64,000 nucleotides of DNA from Roseovarius amoyensis (GCF_003260265.1 NZ_QITQ01000002.1:309553-373552); one strand, 5' to 3'. Positions 56,623-64,000 are shown, counted from the stretch's first letter. Made by a program: numbers and translations. The notes: generated from the letters alone by a model not told the origin.

Positions 56623-56991
56623 ATGGGAAAAACCGTGGTCCTTATCGAGGACGAGCGAAACATAATCGAGGCGATTGGTTTCATCCTCAGTCGTGACGGC
56701 TGGGATGTGAAAACCCATTCCAACGGCCGCGACGCGGTCGAGGCGGTGCGCGCGCGCCGGCCCGATCTGGTCATCCTCGACGTCATGCTGCCCGACCGGA
56801 ACGGCTTTGACATCCTCAAGGACATTCGGGCCGATGCCGAACTGGGCGACATCCCGGTGCTGATGCTGACTGCCCGCGGCCAGGACAAGGACCGCGAGAT
56901 GGCCGAGCGCGCCGGCGCCAGCCTCTACATGACCAAGCCGTTTTCCAACGCCGAGGTCCTGGCCGCGGTGCGTAATCTGGTGGCGTCGTGA
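56623..56991 (+). CDS. stand-alone response-regulator receiver
   Basis: A 122-residue CheY-like domain without an output domain. VVLIEDERNIIEAI (acidic pair, ~4-17), LVILDVMLPDRNG with the phospho-acceptor Asp (~52) and MLTARG...YMTKPFS with the Thr and Lys switch residues are complete. It is 4 bp-overlapped by the next gene, in one operon with the symporter-kinase, which is its likely partner. Confidence 0.92.
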   Translation: MGKTVVLIEDERNIIEAIGFILSRDGWDVKTHSNGRDAVEAVRARRPDLVILDVMLPDRNGFDILKDIRADAELGDIPVLMLTARGQDKDREMAERAGASLYMTKPFSNAEVLAAVRNLVAS

Positions 56992-57287
56992 GTGCCCCGC
57001 GCGAACCCATCTTCGTGCAGCGGCGCACCTATCGGCGCCGCCGTCTGGCTGACGGCGCGCGTCTGCTGCCATTGTTGGGGGCGGTGCTGTTCATGGTGCC
57101 GCTGTTGTGGCACGCGGGCGGTGAAACCCCGGCGGGCGGAGTGGAGACGTTGCGCGATGGCAACCGGACCGCCTGGGTGATGACCTACCTGTTTCTTGTC
57201 TGGTTGGGGCTGGCGATCCTGTCAGGGGTGCTGTCGCGCTATCTGAGCTCCGATACCGAAGAGGGCGGCGGCGCCGGAGGGGGCTGA
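56988..57287 (+). CDS. small membrane protein between receiver and kinase
   Basis: A 99-residue protein with two hydrophobic segments (LLPLLGAVLFMVPLLWHAG, ~26-44, and AWVMTYLFLVWLGLAILSGVL, ~62-82), a basic N-terminus and a Gly-rich acidic tail. Start GTG or ATG overlaps the receiver stop and its own stop overlaps the kinase ATG, so it is firmly in the operon. Such small proteins commonly accompany SLC5-type symporters (DUF485/DUF4212 style); the resemblance is only in layout. Confidence 0.75.
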   Translation: MSAPREPIFVQRRTYRRRRLADGARLLPLLGAVLFMVPLLWHAGGETPAGGVETLRDGNRTAWVMTYLFLVWLGLAILSGVLSRYLSSDTEEGGGAGGG

Positions 57288-59977
57288 TGGTCGCGCTCAA
57301 CCTTCTTGTTGTTGTCTGCCTGCTTTATGTGGCGTTCCTGTTCGCCGTGGCATTCGGCGCTGATCGGGCGGCGCGGCGCGGGCGCGGCGCATGGCTGCGT
57401 TCGCCCATCGTCTATACGCTGTCGCTGTCGATCTACTGCACCGCCTGGACATTCTATGGCGCGGTCGGTTTCGCCGCGCGGTCGGGACTGGAATATGTGA
57501 CCATCTATCTCGGTCCGACGCTGGTGATGATCGGCTGGTGGTGGACCCTGCGCAAGATGGTCCGGGTCGGGCGCAGTCAGCGCATTACCTCCATCGCCGA
57601 CCTGATTTCGTCGCGCTACGGGAAATCGAACATACTGGCGGTGATCGTCACCCTGGTCGCGGTGATCGGGCTGACACCCTATATCGCGCTGCAACTGCAA
57701 TCGGTCACAGTGTCGTTCGCCACCTTTGCTGCGGCGGATCAGGCCACCGACGCCTATCCCGGCCAGCAATATACCGCCTTTGTGGTGGCGGCGGGCCTGG
57801 CCGTATTCACCATCCTTTTCGGCACCCGCAACCTGGATGCCAACGAACGCCATCATGGCGTGGTCATGGCGATTGCGTTCGAGGCGGTAGTCAAGCTGTT
57901 CGCGCTGCTGGCGGTGGGGGTGTTCGTGGTCTGGGGTATTTCTGGCGGGGTCGAACAGACGCTGGCGCGGATCGACGCCTCGCCAATCTCCCGCTGGGAG
58001 GTGCCGGGCAGCCGCTGGGTCGGGCTGACGCTCTTGTCGGCGGCGGCTTTCATTTGCCTGCCGCGGATGTTTCAGGTGATGGTGGTTGAAAATGAGAATG
58101 AGGACCATCTGCGCCTCGCCGCCTGGGCGTTTCCTACCTACATGATGTTGATGAGCCTCTTCGTGGTGCCGATCGCCGTCGTCGGGCTGGAGATGCTGCC
58201 GGCGGGGTCGAACCCTGACCAGTTCGTCCTGACCCTGCCGCTGGCCGAGGGGCAGCGCGGGCTGGCGATCCTGTCGTTCCTGGGCGGGTTCAGTTCGGCC
58301 ACCTCGATGGTGATCGTGGCCGCGATCGCGCTCTCGACCATGGTCTCGAATCATATCGTGATGCCGATCTGGCTGTGGTTCACCGGCGGTAGCGTGATGG
58401 TCTCGGGCGATGTGCGCCACGTGGCGCTGCTGGCGCGGCGGCTGGCGATCGCGTTCATCCTGTTTCTGGGGTACGCCTATTTCCGGCTGTCGGGCGGGGG
58501 CGAGGCGCTGGCGGCGATCGGCCTGATCTCGTTCGTCGGCGCGGCGCAGTTTCTGCCGGCGCTGATGGGCGGGCTGATCTGGCGCGGGGCGACGCGGGCG
58601 GGCGCGCTGGTGGGGCTCAGCGTGGGGTTTGTGCTGTGGCTTTACTGCCTCTTTCTGCCCAGCTTCGGGCCCAGCGCCCTGTTGCCGCAGGCATTGCTGG
58701 AAAACGGGCCCCTGGGCATCGGTTGGTTGCGGCCGCAGGCGCTGTTCGGTGCCGAGGGCATGGACCCGGTGATCCATGCCGTGCTGTGGAGCCTGCTGCT
58801 GAATGCCGGGAGTTTCATCCTGGTGTCGCTGCTGACCCTGCCCGAGCCGCTGGAACGGCTGCAAGGCGCGCAGTTCGTCGATGTGTTCCAGCATTCGGCG
58901 ACGCCTGGCAGCTGGTCGGGGGGGCTGGCGCAGTCCGAGGATCTGTTGATCATGGCGCAGCGGATCATGGGCGGGGCCGAGGCGCAGACGCTTTTTTCCG
59001 AAGAGGCGCACCGCCAGGGACTTGCCGGCTATCTGCCCGAACCCACCACCGAATTCCTGCAATTGCTCGAACGCGCGCTTGCGGGCTCGGTGGGGGCGGC
59101 GACGGCGCATGCGATGATCAGCCAGATCGTCGGCCGCGCCACCGTATCGGTCGAGGACCTGATGGCGGTGGCCGACGAGGCGGCGCAGATCATGGAATAC
59201 TCCAGCCGGCTGGAGGCCAAGACCGAGGAACAGGCCCGCACCGCGCGCCAGCTGCGCGAGGCCAATGAAAAGCTGACCCAGCTGTCGCTGCAAAAGGACG
59301 CGTTCCTCAGCCAGATCAGCCACGAGCTGCGCACGCCGATGGCCTCGATCCGGGCGTTTTCGGACATCCTGCGCGAAAGCGACGGGCTGGATGACGAGGT
59401 GCGCAGCAGATACGCCTCGATCATCCTGGAAGAGGCGATCCGCCTGACGCGGCTGCTGGACGATCTGCTGGATGTCAGCGTGCTGGAAAACGGACAGGTC
59501 GCGCTGAGCACCCAGTCAGGCACCCTGGCGGGCGTGCTGAACCGCTCGATTGCGGCGGCGGACGGGTCTGGCCTGCTGGATATCCGCCGTGACCGCGAGG
59601 CGGAAAAGGTGGTGCTGAACACCGATTTCGACCGGCTGGCGCAGGTCTTTATCAACCTCATCGCCAATGCTGCCAAGTACTGCGATGCCGAGATCCCGAG
59701 GCTGAGCATCATGTCCCAGGTCGAGGGCACCCGGCTGACCGTGGATTTCATCGACAACGGGTCAGGCATCCCGACCGACCAGCACGCGGTGATCTTTGAA
59801 AAGTTTTCGCGCATCGGCCAGACCAGAGCCGACGGGGCCGGGCTGGGGCTGGCCATCTGCCGCGAAATCATGGCCCGTCTGGGTGGCGAAATCACCTATC
59901 TGCCCGGGCAGGACGGCGCCGCCTTTCGCGTGACGCTGCCGATCAATCAGGACACCGTCGGCCGTGCCGCGCAATAA
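57287..59977 (+). CDS. sodium:solute symporter-fused sensor histidine kinase
   Basis: An 896-residue hybrid. Residues ~1-560 form a SSS/SLC5-type symporter domain with about 12-13 hydrophobic segments (SIYCTAWTFYGAVGFAARSG, ISSRYGKSNILAVIVTLVAV, GGFSSATSMVIVAAIALSTM). A linker and coiled-coil (~615-670) lead to HisKA with FLSQISHELRTPMASIRAFS (phospho-His ~679) and a HATPase with NLIANAAKYCD, DNGSGIP, GAGLGLAICREIM. The architecture is that of CrbS/CbrA, which couple solute flux to phosphorylation and, for CrbS, control acs. No receiver is fused; the partner is probably the receiver at 56623. Confidence 0.92.
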   Translation: MVALNLLVVVCLLYVAFLFAVAFGADRAARRGRGAWLRSPIVYTLSLSIYCTAWTFYGAVGFAARSGLEYVTIYLGPTLVMIGWWWTLRKMVRVGRSQRITSIADLISSRYGKSNILAVIVTLVAVIGLTPYIALQLQSVTVSFATFAAADQATDAYPGQQYTAFVVAAGLAVFTILFGTRNLDANERHHGVVMAIAFEAVVKLFALLAVGVFVVWGISGGVEQTLARIDASPISRWEVPGSRWVGLTLLSAAAFICLPRMFQVMVVENENEDHLRLAAWAFPTYMMLMSLFVVPIAVVGLEMLPAGSNPDQFVLTLPLAEGQRGLAILSFLGGFSSATSMVIVAAIALSTMVSNHIVMPIWLWFTGGSVMVSGDVRHVALLARRLAIAFILFLGYAYFRLSGGGEALAAIGLISFVGAAQFLPALMGGLIWRGATRAGALVGLSVGFVLWLYCLFLPSFGPSALLPQALLENGPLGIGWLRPQALFGAEGMDPVIHAVLWSLLLNAGSFILVSLLTLPEPLERLQGAQFVDVFQHSATPGSWSGGLAQSEDLLIMAQRIMGGAEAQTLFSEEAHRQGLAGYLPEPTTEFLQLLERALAGSVGAATAHAMISQIVGRATVSVEDLMAVADEAAQIMEYSSRLEAKTEEQARTARQLREANEKLTQLSLQKDAFLSQISHELRTPMASIRAFSDILRESDGLDDEVRSRYASIILEEAIRLTRLLDDLLDVSVLENGQVALSTQSGTLAGVLNRSIAAADGSGLLDIRRDREAEKVVLNTDFDRLAQVFINLIANAAKYCDAEIPRLSIMSQVEGTRLTVDFIDNGSGIPTDQHAVIFEKFSRIGQTRADGAGLGLAICREIMARLGGEITYLPGQDGAAFRVTLPINQDTVGRAAQ

Positions 59978-60035
59978 CGGCGTCGGTAAAGGGGTTGGTA
60001 ACCACGGCCCGCTAGGCTGAGCCCCGGCAGGCCAC

Positions 60036-60067
60036 GGGGCCATCCAGTTTTGGGGCCATCCAGTTTC
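60036..60067 (+). repeat. 16-bp perfect tandem duplication
   Basis: GGGGCCATCCAGTTT followed by T or C occurs twice in direct succession (60036-60051 and 60052-60067), 12 bp before the next gene's ATG. It places a duplicated element in the 5' untranslated region. Possibly simple slippage. Confidence 0.6.
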
Positions 60068-60078
60068 GGCGGAAAGAA

Positions 60079-61137
60079 ATGTCCGATCAGGAAAGCAGCA
60101 CCGTCATCCATCGCAAGGCGCGGCAGGGCCGGGCCGATTTCGACGCGCGCGCGATGTCGCCCGCCCGCGCCCTGCGGCTGGCGGTCGAGGCGACAGGCGA
60201 CCGGCTGTTCGGTCTGGCGCTGACCGTCCGCGCGGTCGAACAGCGCTGCCTTGCCGCCGCCGTACTTGGCGCAGAGGCCGAAACCGCCGGTCTGATCGTG
60301 CTGCTGGACGGGCCGGACGGGGCGCGGGGCGCGGCGCTGTTCGACCCGCCGCTGGTGCAGGCCCTGATCGAGGCGCAGACCACTGGCCGCGTCCGCCCTG
60401 CGCCGCCGCCCGACCGCGCATTCACAGCCACCGATGCGGCGATGACCGCCCCTTTGATAGACGCGGTGATGCATCGTTTCGCCGATCTTCTGACCGGGGA
60501 CGCCATTGGGGCAGAGGGCGATGCCTGGACCAGGCCTGATGATCGGTCGGGCCTCTTTCGCTTTGGCGACCGGGTGGCGGATGCCCGCGCGCTGATGCTG
60601 GCGGTGGGGGAGGGCGATCTCGACCTGTTCCGCCTGACCATCGATATCGGTGGCGGGGTGTCAGCCGGGACGCTGGCGCTGATGCTGCCGCCACGCGCGG
60701 GCCTGCCGCCCGATCCCGGCGGCGACGACGAGGCAGGCGATGCCTTTGACCTGGCCGGCGTGGCGCTGGGCGCGCCGGTCACGCTCGATGCGGTTCTGGC
60801 GCGGGTGACGATGCCGCTATCGGATGTCTGTGCGCTCGAACCCGGTTCGATCCTGCCGGTCAGCGCCGCCGTCATCGGCCGGGTCGAACTGGTCGCCACC
60901 GGCGGTCACGTCGCGGCGCGGGCACGGCTGGGGCAGATGGACGGGTTTCGGGCGTTGCGGCTGACAGGCTCTTCGCTGGCGGCGGGGCAGGGCACACCAA
61001 GCCCCGCGGATGAACCCGGTGCGCCGGCCCCGGCACCACAGCCCGAGACGGATGCGCCCGCCCCCGCCAGCAAAGAGCCCGGCTCAATCCCCAAGGTGGC
61101 CGACGTCACCGGCGCGCCAAGGATGGCGGAGGCGTGA
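60079..61137 (+). CDS. FliM/FliN-type (SpoA) C-terminal domain protein
   Basis: A 352-residue protein. The last third has the SpoA fold of FliN/FliM: LGAPVTLDAVLARVTMPLSD, LEPGSILPVS, GRVELVATGGHVAARARLGQ. The N-terminal part (residues 1-220) is not recognised and is Ala/Asp rich, and the C-terminal ~55 residues are a Pro/Ala-rich tail. Its position right after a histidine kinase, with no other flagellar genes, is unusual; it may be a non-flagellar SpoA protein. It ends directly against the convergent metallo-hydrolase stop. Confidence 0.75.
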   Translation: MSDQESSTVIHRKARQGRADFDARAMSPARALRLAVEATGDRLFGLALTVRAVEQRCLAAAVLGAEAETAGLIVLLDGPDGARGAALFDPPLVQALIEAQTTGRVRPAPPPDRAFTATDAAMTAPLIDAVMHRFADLLTGDAIGAEGDAWTRPDDRSGLFRFGDRVADARALMLAVGEGDLDLFRLTIDIGGGVSAGTLALMLPPRAGLPPDPGGDDEAGDAFDLAGVALGAPVTLDAVLARVTMPLSDVCALEPGSILPVSAAVIGRVELVATGGHVAARARLGQMDGFRALRLTGSSLAAGQGTPSPADEPGAPAPAPQPETDAPAPASKEPGSIPKVADVTGAPRMAEA

Positions 61138-62001
61138 TCAGAGCCGGTTCACCGGCACCTTCAGGAACACGCCGCCATCGTCATCCGCCGGCGGCATCCG
61201 GCCGGCGCGCATGTTCACCTGCAGCGACGGGATGATCAGGCGCGGCATCTCCAGCGTCGCGTCGCGCTCGTCCCGCATCCGCACGAAGCTGTCCTCGTCA
61301 CGCCCGGCGCCGACATGCACGTTCTTCGCCTTTTCCTCGGCCACGGTGGTTTCCCAGGCGTAGTCGTCACGCCCCGGCGCCTTGTAGTCGTGGCCCACGA
61401 AGATGCGTGTTTCGTCGGGCAGGGTCAGGATTTTCTGGATAGAGGCATAAAGCATCTTTGACGAACCGCCCGGAAAATCGCAGCGCGCGGTCCCGAAATC
61501 GGGCATGAACAGCGTATCGCCGACAAAGGCCGCATCGCCGATCACATAGGTCAGGCAGGCCGGGGTATGGCCCGGCGTGTGTAGCACTTCGCCGCGCAGC
61601 TGGCCGATATGGAAACTGTCGCCCTCGGCGAAGAGCCGGTCAAATTGCGAGCCGTCGCGCTGAAACTCTGTCCCCTCGTTAAAGACCTTGCCGAAGGTGT
61701 CCTGCACCAGGCGGATCTTTTCGCCGATGCCGATGCGCCCGCCCAGTCGTTCCTGCAGATAGGGCGCGGCGGACAGGTGGTCGGCATGCACATGGGTTTC
61801 CAGCAGCCAGACCACGTCCAGCCCGGCTTCGCGGACATGGGCGATGATCCGGTCGGCCGAGTCGGTGCCGGTTCGCCCCGAGGCATAGTCGAAGTCCAGG
61901 ACCGAATCGATAATGGCGCAGGCGCTGCCAGCGGGGTCACGCACGACATAAGAGATGGTGTTGGTGCCCTCGTCGAAGAAGGCCGTGACATCAGGTTTCA
62001 T
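61138..62001 (-). CDS. MBL-fold metallo-hydrolase, Blh / persulfide-dioxygenase-like
   Basis: A 287-residue metallo-beta-lactamase-fold protein. ETHVHADHLSAAPYL (~70-84) holds the HxHxDH metal ligands, HTPGHTPACLTYVIGD the next His, and GDTLFMPDFGTARCDFPGGS (~168-187) with GHDYKA (~216) complete the site. The MPDxGTxRCDFPGG stretch is characteristic of the Blh/ETHE1 branch, whose members oxidise glutathione persulfide. Function by homology only. The ATG at 62001 has AAGG eight bases upstream and is preferred over GTG 62010. Confidence 0.85.
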   Translation of the reverse strand: MKPDVTAFFDEGTNTISYVVRDPAGSACAIIDSVLDFDYASGRTGTDSADRIIAHVREAGLDVVWLLETHVHADHLSAAPYLQERLGGRIGIGEKIRLVQDTFGKVFNEGTEFQRDGSQFDRLFAEGDSFHIGQLRGEVLHTPGHTPACLTYVIGDAAFVGDTLFMPDFGTARCDFPGGSSKMLYASIQKILTLPDETRIFVGHDYKAPGRDDYAWETTVAEEKAKNVHVGAGRDEDSFVRMRDERDATLEMPRLIIPSLQVNMRAGRMPPADDDGGVFLKVPVNRL

Positions 62002-62059
62002 CGGCTGCACCTTTTGGAGTCGTAATATATGGTTTTTGGCATATCATTCAATCAATGGG

Positions 62060-62073
62060 TTGATGTTGATCAA
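62060..62073. promoter_or_regulatory. perfect FNR/FnrL-type box TTGATGTTGATCAA
   Basis: TTGAT-N4-ATCAA matches the FNR/FnrL consensus at every conserved position. It lies 51 bp upstream of the zinc-finger gene at 62125 and 58 bp upstream of the divergent metallo-hydrolase start. An overlapping ATCAATGGGTTGAT at 62051-62064 adds a second inverted arrangement. Confidence 0.7.
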
Positions 62074-62124
62074 GGACGCTCACCCGCCGATGTGAGATTC
62101 TTACATCGTCAAAGGAGGAAACAG

Positions 62125-62448
62125 ATGCGCGATTTCGCCGTATATCGCAGGGCGCTGCTTACCCGGCTCAAGGAACTGGACAGCCGCCTGCACCAGATCG
62201 AGGCCGAACTGGACGAGCCGCATTCCAAGGATTGGGAAGAGTTGGCCGTCGAGCGCGAAGACGAAGAGGTGCTGGAACGGCTCGGTGAAAGCAGCGCGGC
62301 CGAAGTCGCCCGCATCCGCGCCGCCCTGAAGCGCCTGCGCGAGGGAACCTATGGCGTATGCGCGCGCTGTGGCGAAGAAATTTCCGAGGCGCGTCTTGTG
62401 ACCTTGCCCGATACACCGCTCTGCCGCGATTGTGCGGCGGGGGTCTGA
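62125..62448 (+). CDS. TraR/DksA-family zinc-finger protein
   Basis: A 107-residue DksA/TraR-type protein. The N-terminal coiled helices (LLTRLKELDSRLHQIEAELD, EDEEVLERLGESSAAEVARI) are followed by ALKRLREGTYGVCARCGEEI and LCRDCAAGV, giving the four-Cys zinc site CxxC-x17-CxxC. DksA relatives bind RNA polymerase through the secondary channel; the acidic coil tip of DksA (DxxDxA) is not evident, so it is not a standard DksA. GGAGGAA precedes the ATG, and a FNR-type box lies upstream. Confidence 0.87.
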   Translation: MRDFAVYRRALLTRLKELDSRLHQIEAELDEPHSKDWEELAVEREDEEVLERLGESSAAEVARIRAALKRLREGTYGVCARCGEEISEARLVTLPDTPLCRDCAAGV

Positions 62449-62485
62449 CAGCAACCTTGCGTGAACACGATCAGGGAGACAAACC

Positions 62486-62695
62486 ATGACCATGCTCGAA
62501 CGCGACCTGCAGAACCTGCACGAACGTATTCTTCAGGCAACACCCGACGCGCGGCTGAGCCTGCAGCCTGAACTTGCCGAAATGATCGCGCAGATGGATC
62601 TGGCCGGTGAACATGTGCCGGCGGCAATCCGCGACTTGTGCGAGGAACTGACCTGCGCCGCCATCGAGGCGCAGTTCGACAACCTGCCGATCTGA
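62486..62695 (+). CDS. conserved-looking small hypothetical protein
   Basis: A 69-residue mostly helical acidic protein (DLQNLHERILQATPDARLSL, AIRDLCEELTCAAIEAQFDN). GGGAGA lies seven bases before the ATG. It follows the zinc-finger gene by 37 bp and is probably in the same transcript. No domain recognised. Confidence 0.6.
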   Translation: MTMLERDLQNLHERILQATPDARLSLQPELAEMIAQMDLAGEHVPAAIRDLCEELTCAAIEAQFDNLPI

Positions 62696-62705
62696 TCGCG
62701 GCCGC

Positions 62706-62921
62706 TTACCCCAGGGCGATGCCCAGCACCACCAGCATCAGCCCGATTACCGACAGGAACAGCGCGCCGGTATTGAGCGGCACCACCTTTTGCACCGCCG
62801 CGCGCAGTTCTTCGTCGCTCAGCCCCGCCCGGCGGGCCTTCCAAACCTGAACGATGCACCAGACGAGCCCCGCAAGGCCGACCAGCGAAATGCCGGCACC
62901 CAGCCAGATCAGAATCTCCAT
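62706..62921 (-). CDS. small two-segment membrane protein
   Basis: A 71-residue protein with hydrophobic stretches at ~4-24 (LIWLGAGISLVGLAGLVWCI) and ~50-70 (ALFLSVIGLMLVVLGIAL) separated by a cytosolic-looking charged loop (KARRAGLSDEELRAAVQK). AGGGGG seven bases upstream supports the ATG at 62921. Function unknown. Convergent with the previous small gene. Confidence 0.65.
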   Translation of the reverse strand: MEILIWLGAGISLVGLAGLVWCIVQVWKARRAGLSDEELRAAVQKVVPLNTGALFLSVIGLMLVVLGIALG

Positions 62922-63013
62922 CTGCACACCCCCTGTCCATGTGATCCCTGCCGCCTAGCGCAGCCCGCCTTCGGGCGCAAGCACGGGCTTGCGGGCGCCC
63001 GGCCCGGGTTGTA

Positions 63014-63027
63014 GGGAACGCGTTCCC
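63014..63027. promoter_or_regulatory. 14-bp perfect palindrome GGGAACGCGTTCCC
   Basis: A perfect GC-rich palindrome 19 bp before the frameshifted gapR copy. Its length and place suggest an operator, but no known regulator is assigned. It could also form a small hairpin. Confidence 0.35.
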
Positions 63028-63046
63028 GGCCAGTGAAGAGGTAGCC

Positions 63047-63229
63047 ATGACCGACACGTCGACCGATGCCAGCTATCGTGTGACCGCAGAGGAACAGCGC
63101 CAGTTCATCGAACGTTTCAAGCACCTCGAAGCCGAGAAAAAGAACATCGCCGACCTGCAGCAAAGAGATGATGGCCGACGCCAGGTCGCGCGGCTATACA
63201 TCACCACCACCGAATTGTTGTGTGAGTGA
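63047..63229 (+). pseudogene. frameshifted gapR (DUF2312) copy
   Basis: The first ~38 residues, SYRVTAEEQRQFIERFKHLE then AEKKNIADLQ, match GapR closely. After base 63160 the frame is wrong, but shifting by one base (an extra C at about 63161) restores KEMMADARSRGYT, which matches the next GapR segment; beyond 63200 similarity ends. So one single-base insertion plus a 3' loss has broken a second gapR gene lying just upstream of an intact one. Confidence 0.75.
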
Positions 63230-63314
63230 GTAGACAAAGACTTATCAGGAAACACTGTCATATAGGGTGTTTTCTTGGGAAAATTTCCACCCTGAGAATG
63301 CAAGTGAGGGAAAC

Positions 63315-63575
63315 ATGGCAGACAGCGAAGAAGCGACCGGCTCCTACAAGGTAGCAGCAAATGAACTGCGTCAGTTCATTGAGCGTATCGAGCGACTTGA
63401 GGCTGAGAAGAAAGACATCTCTGAGCAGAGCAAGGAGGTATTCGCGGAACTTAAGGGACGTGGATATGATGTTAAGGCTGTGCGCACCCTGGTAAGGCTC
63501 AGAAAGCGCGACAAGGACGATATCGCCGAAGAAGAGGCGGTATTGGAAATGTACAAGGAAGCCTTGGGTATGTGA
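63315..63575 (+). CDS. gapR: GapR family nucleoid protein (DUF2312)
   Basis: An 86-residue protein, standard GapR size. ANELRQFIERIERLEAEKKD is the dimerising helix, KGRGYDVKAVRTLVRLRKRD the basic DNA-contacting part, and IAEEEAVLEMYKEALGM the conserved C-terminus. GapR clamps overtwisted DNA ahead of replication and transcription in Caulobacter. GAGGG seven bases upstream fits the ATG at 63315. The frameshifted copy lies 85 bp upstream. Confidence 0.93.
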   Translation: MADSEEATGSYKVAANELRQFIERIERLEAEKKDISEQSKEVFAELKGRGYDVKAVRTLVRLRKRDKDDIAEEEAVLEMYKEALGM

Positions 63576-63731
63576 TGCCGATGCGAGTGGGGGCTTTGCC
63601 CCCGCCGCCAACTGGGTGCGGTCACATCATCAAAGGGTGACGTCCCCGGACGTTGTGTAGCTTTCGGTGGCCATCGGGTTTCTCGGTAGGGTCGGGTTGT
63701 GAACACCAACCTGAACTGAGGACTACACCCG

Positions 63732-63866
63732 ATGACCAAACAGATGATGGACCTGCGCGCGCTCGTGGAAAAGAGCGCTGATGCCGACCTGCTCCGCGAG
63801 ATGATCGGTTTCGCCGCCGAACGGCTGATGGAGCTGGAGGTCGGCGCCAAGACGGGCGCTGACTAG
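63732..63866 (+). pseudogene. IS256-family transposase N-terminal fragment
   Basis: 44 codons, MTKQMMDLRALVEKSADADL then LREMIGFAAERLMELEVGAK, match the N-terminus of IS256-type transposases, then a stop at 63866. The 150 bp upstream (63576-63731) include a GGGGGC-TTT-GCCCCC hairpin after gapR and sequence resembling an IS256 left end. Only a remnant. Confidence 0.75.
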
Positions 63867-63906
63867 ATTGAGCAACCTGGGGACTGGAAATTCACTGACG
63901 CCATGC

Positions 63907-64000
63907 TCATGCATCCTGGCATTCCCACTTGATGTAGGGCTTGGTTTCAGCGGCCCATTTGTCGTTGATCTCGACCAGCACAGCACTGACGAGGCGCAGG
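63907..64000 (-). pseudogene. IS256-family transposase, C-terminal end (runs off right edge)
   Basis: The minus strand reads LRLVSAVLVEINDKWAAETK then PYIKWECQDA and a stop at 63907, the conserved end of IS256 transposases. Whether the gene is complete beyond 64000 is unknown, so calling it broken is provisional. It faces the plus-strand N-terminal fragment, 40 bp away. Confidence 0.7.

Noticed and set aside
57239..59323. Minus-strand open frame of 694 codons opposite the symporter-kinase
   Set aside because: Complement of a clear histidine kinase gene; rich in Gln, His, Arg and Pro with no recognisable motif.

Overview
The window looks like chromosome from a roseobacter-type alphaproteobacterium (Rhodobacteraceae). 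The evidence is a high-GC sequence, an NDUFA12-type complex I accessory protein beside mlaD, a DUF2155 protein and accB/accC, GapR (DUF2312) proteins, a sodium:solute-symporter histidine kinase next to a FliM/FliN-like protein, many TRAP/Liv-type transport genes, and tRNA-Phe and tRNA-Pro sequences of the usual alphaproteobacterial form. No genome-wide comparison could be run, so genus is not assigned.

Layout. 1-12.9 kb is housekeeping: the start of glnD, an LpoA-like lipoprotein, rsmI-yraN-gshB, an HSL-type esterase, a ComM/YifB ATPase, a free-methionine sulfoxide reductase, and leuC-leuD and leuB flanking a membrane protein and a secreted EEP-family phosphodiesterase. 12.9-34.9 kb is an accessory region lying between tRNA-Pro(CGG) and tRNA-Phe(GAA). 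It holds at least three transposase scars and the C-terminal half of a tyrosine recombinase 31 bp from tRNA-Phe. Its cargo is (a) an approximately 11 kb plus-strand catabolic operon (MaoC hydratase, TRAP DctPQM, MmgE/PrpD, acyl-CoA dehydrogenase, class III CoA-transferase, GntR regulator, MFS transporter, CitE-like lyase, divergent MerR, methyltransferase), (b) a MacAB-like export operon on the minus strand, and (c) a three-gene 2-oxoacid oxidoreductase whose electron-transfer subunit is a GltD-like flavo-iron-sulfur protein.

35-47 kb returns to core genes: yacG-rng-maf-infA, a nitrilase-family hydrolase, an ArsR regulator with the two cysteine positions typical of persulfide sensors, clpP-clpX, the NDUFA12/mlaD/DUF2155/aat/accC/accB block and the complete queCDEF set for preQ0/preQ1 synthesis. 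47.7-61.1 kb is one physiological neighbourhood: acetyl-CoA synthetase, a five-gene Liv-type ABC importer, a divergent ScfR/RamB-like regulator, a stand-alone receiver, a symporter-fused histidine kinase and a SpoA-domain protein. By analogy with CrbS/CrbR this may be a carboxylate/acetate-sensing unit. 61-64 kb holds a Blh-like metallo-hydrolase, a DksA/TraR-type zinc-finger gene behind a perfect FNR-type box, small ORFs, a frameshifted gapR copy next to an intact gapR, and two IS256-family fragments at the right edge.

The items most worth a second look are the catabolic operon with its inferred C5-dicarboxylate chemistry and candidate GntR operator, the GltD-coupled oxoacid oxidoreductase preceded by a decayed tandem copy of its own leader and 5' end, the NrdR-like palindrome that has no ribonucleotide reductase gene beside it, and the acs/Liv/ScfR/symporter-kinase/SpoA neighbourhood. 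No CRISPR array, rRNA or replication origin was seen.
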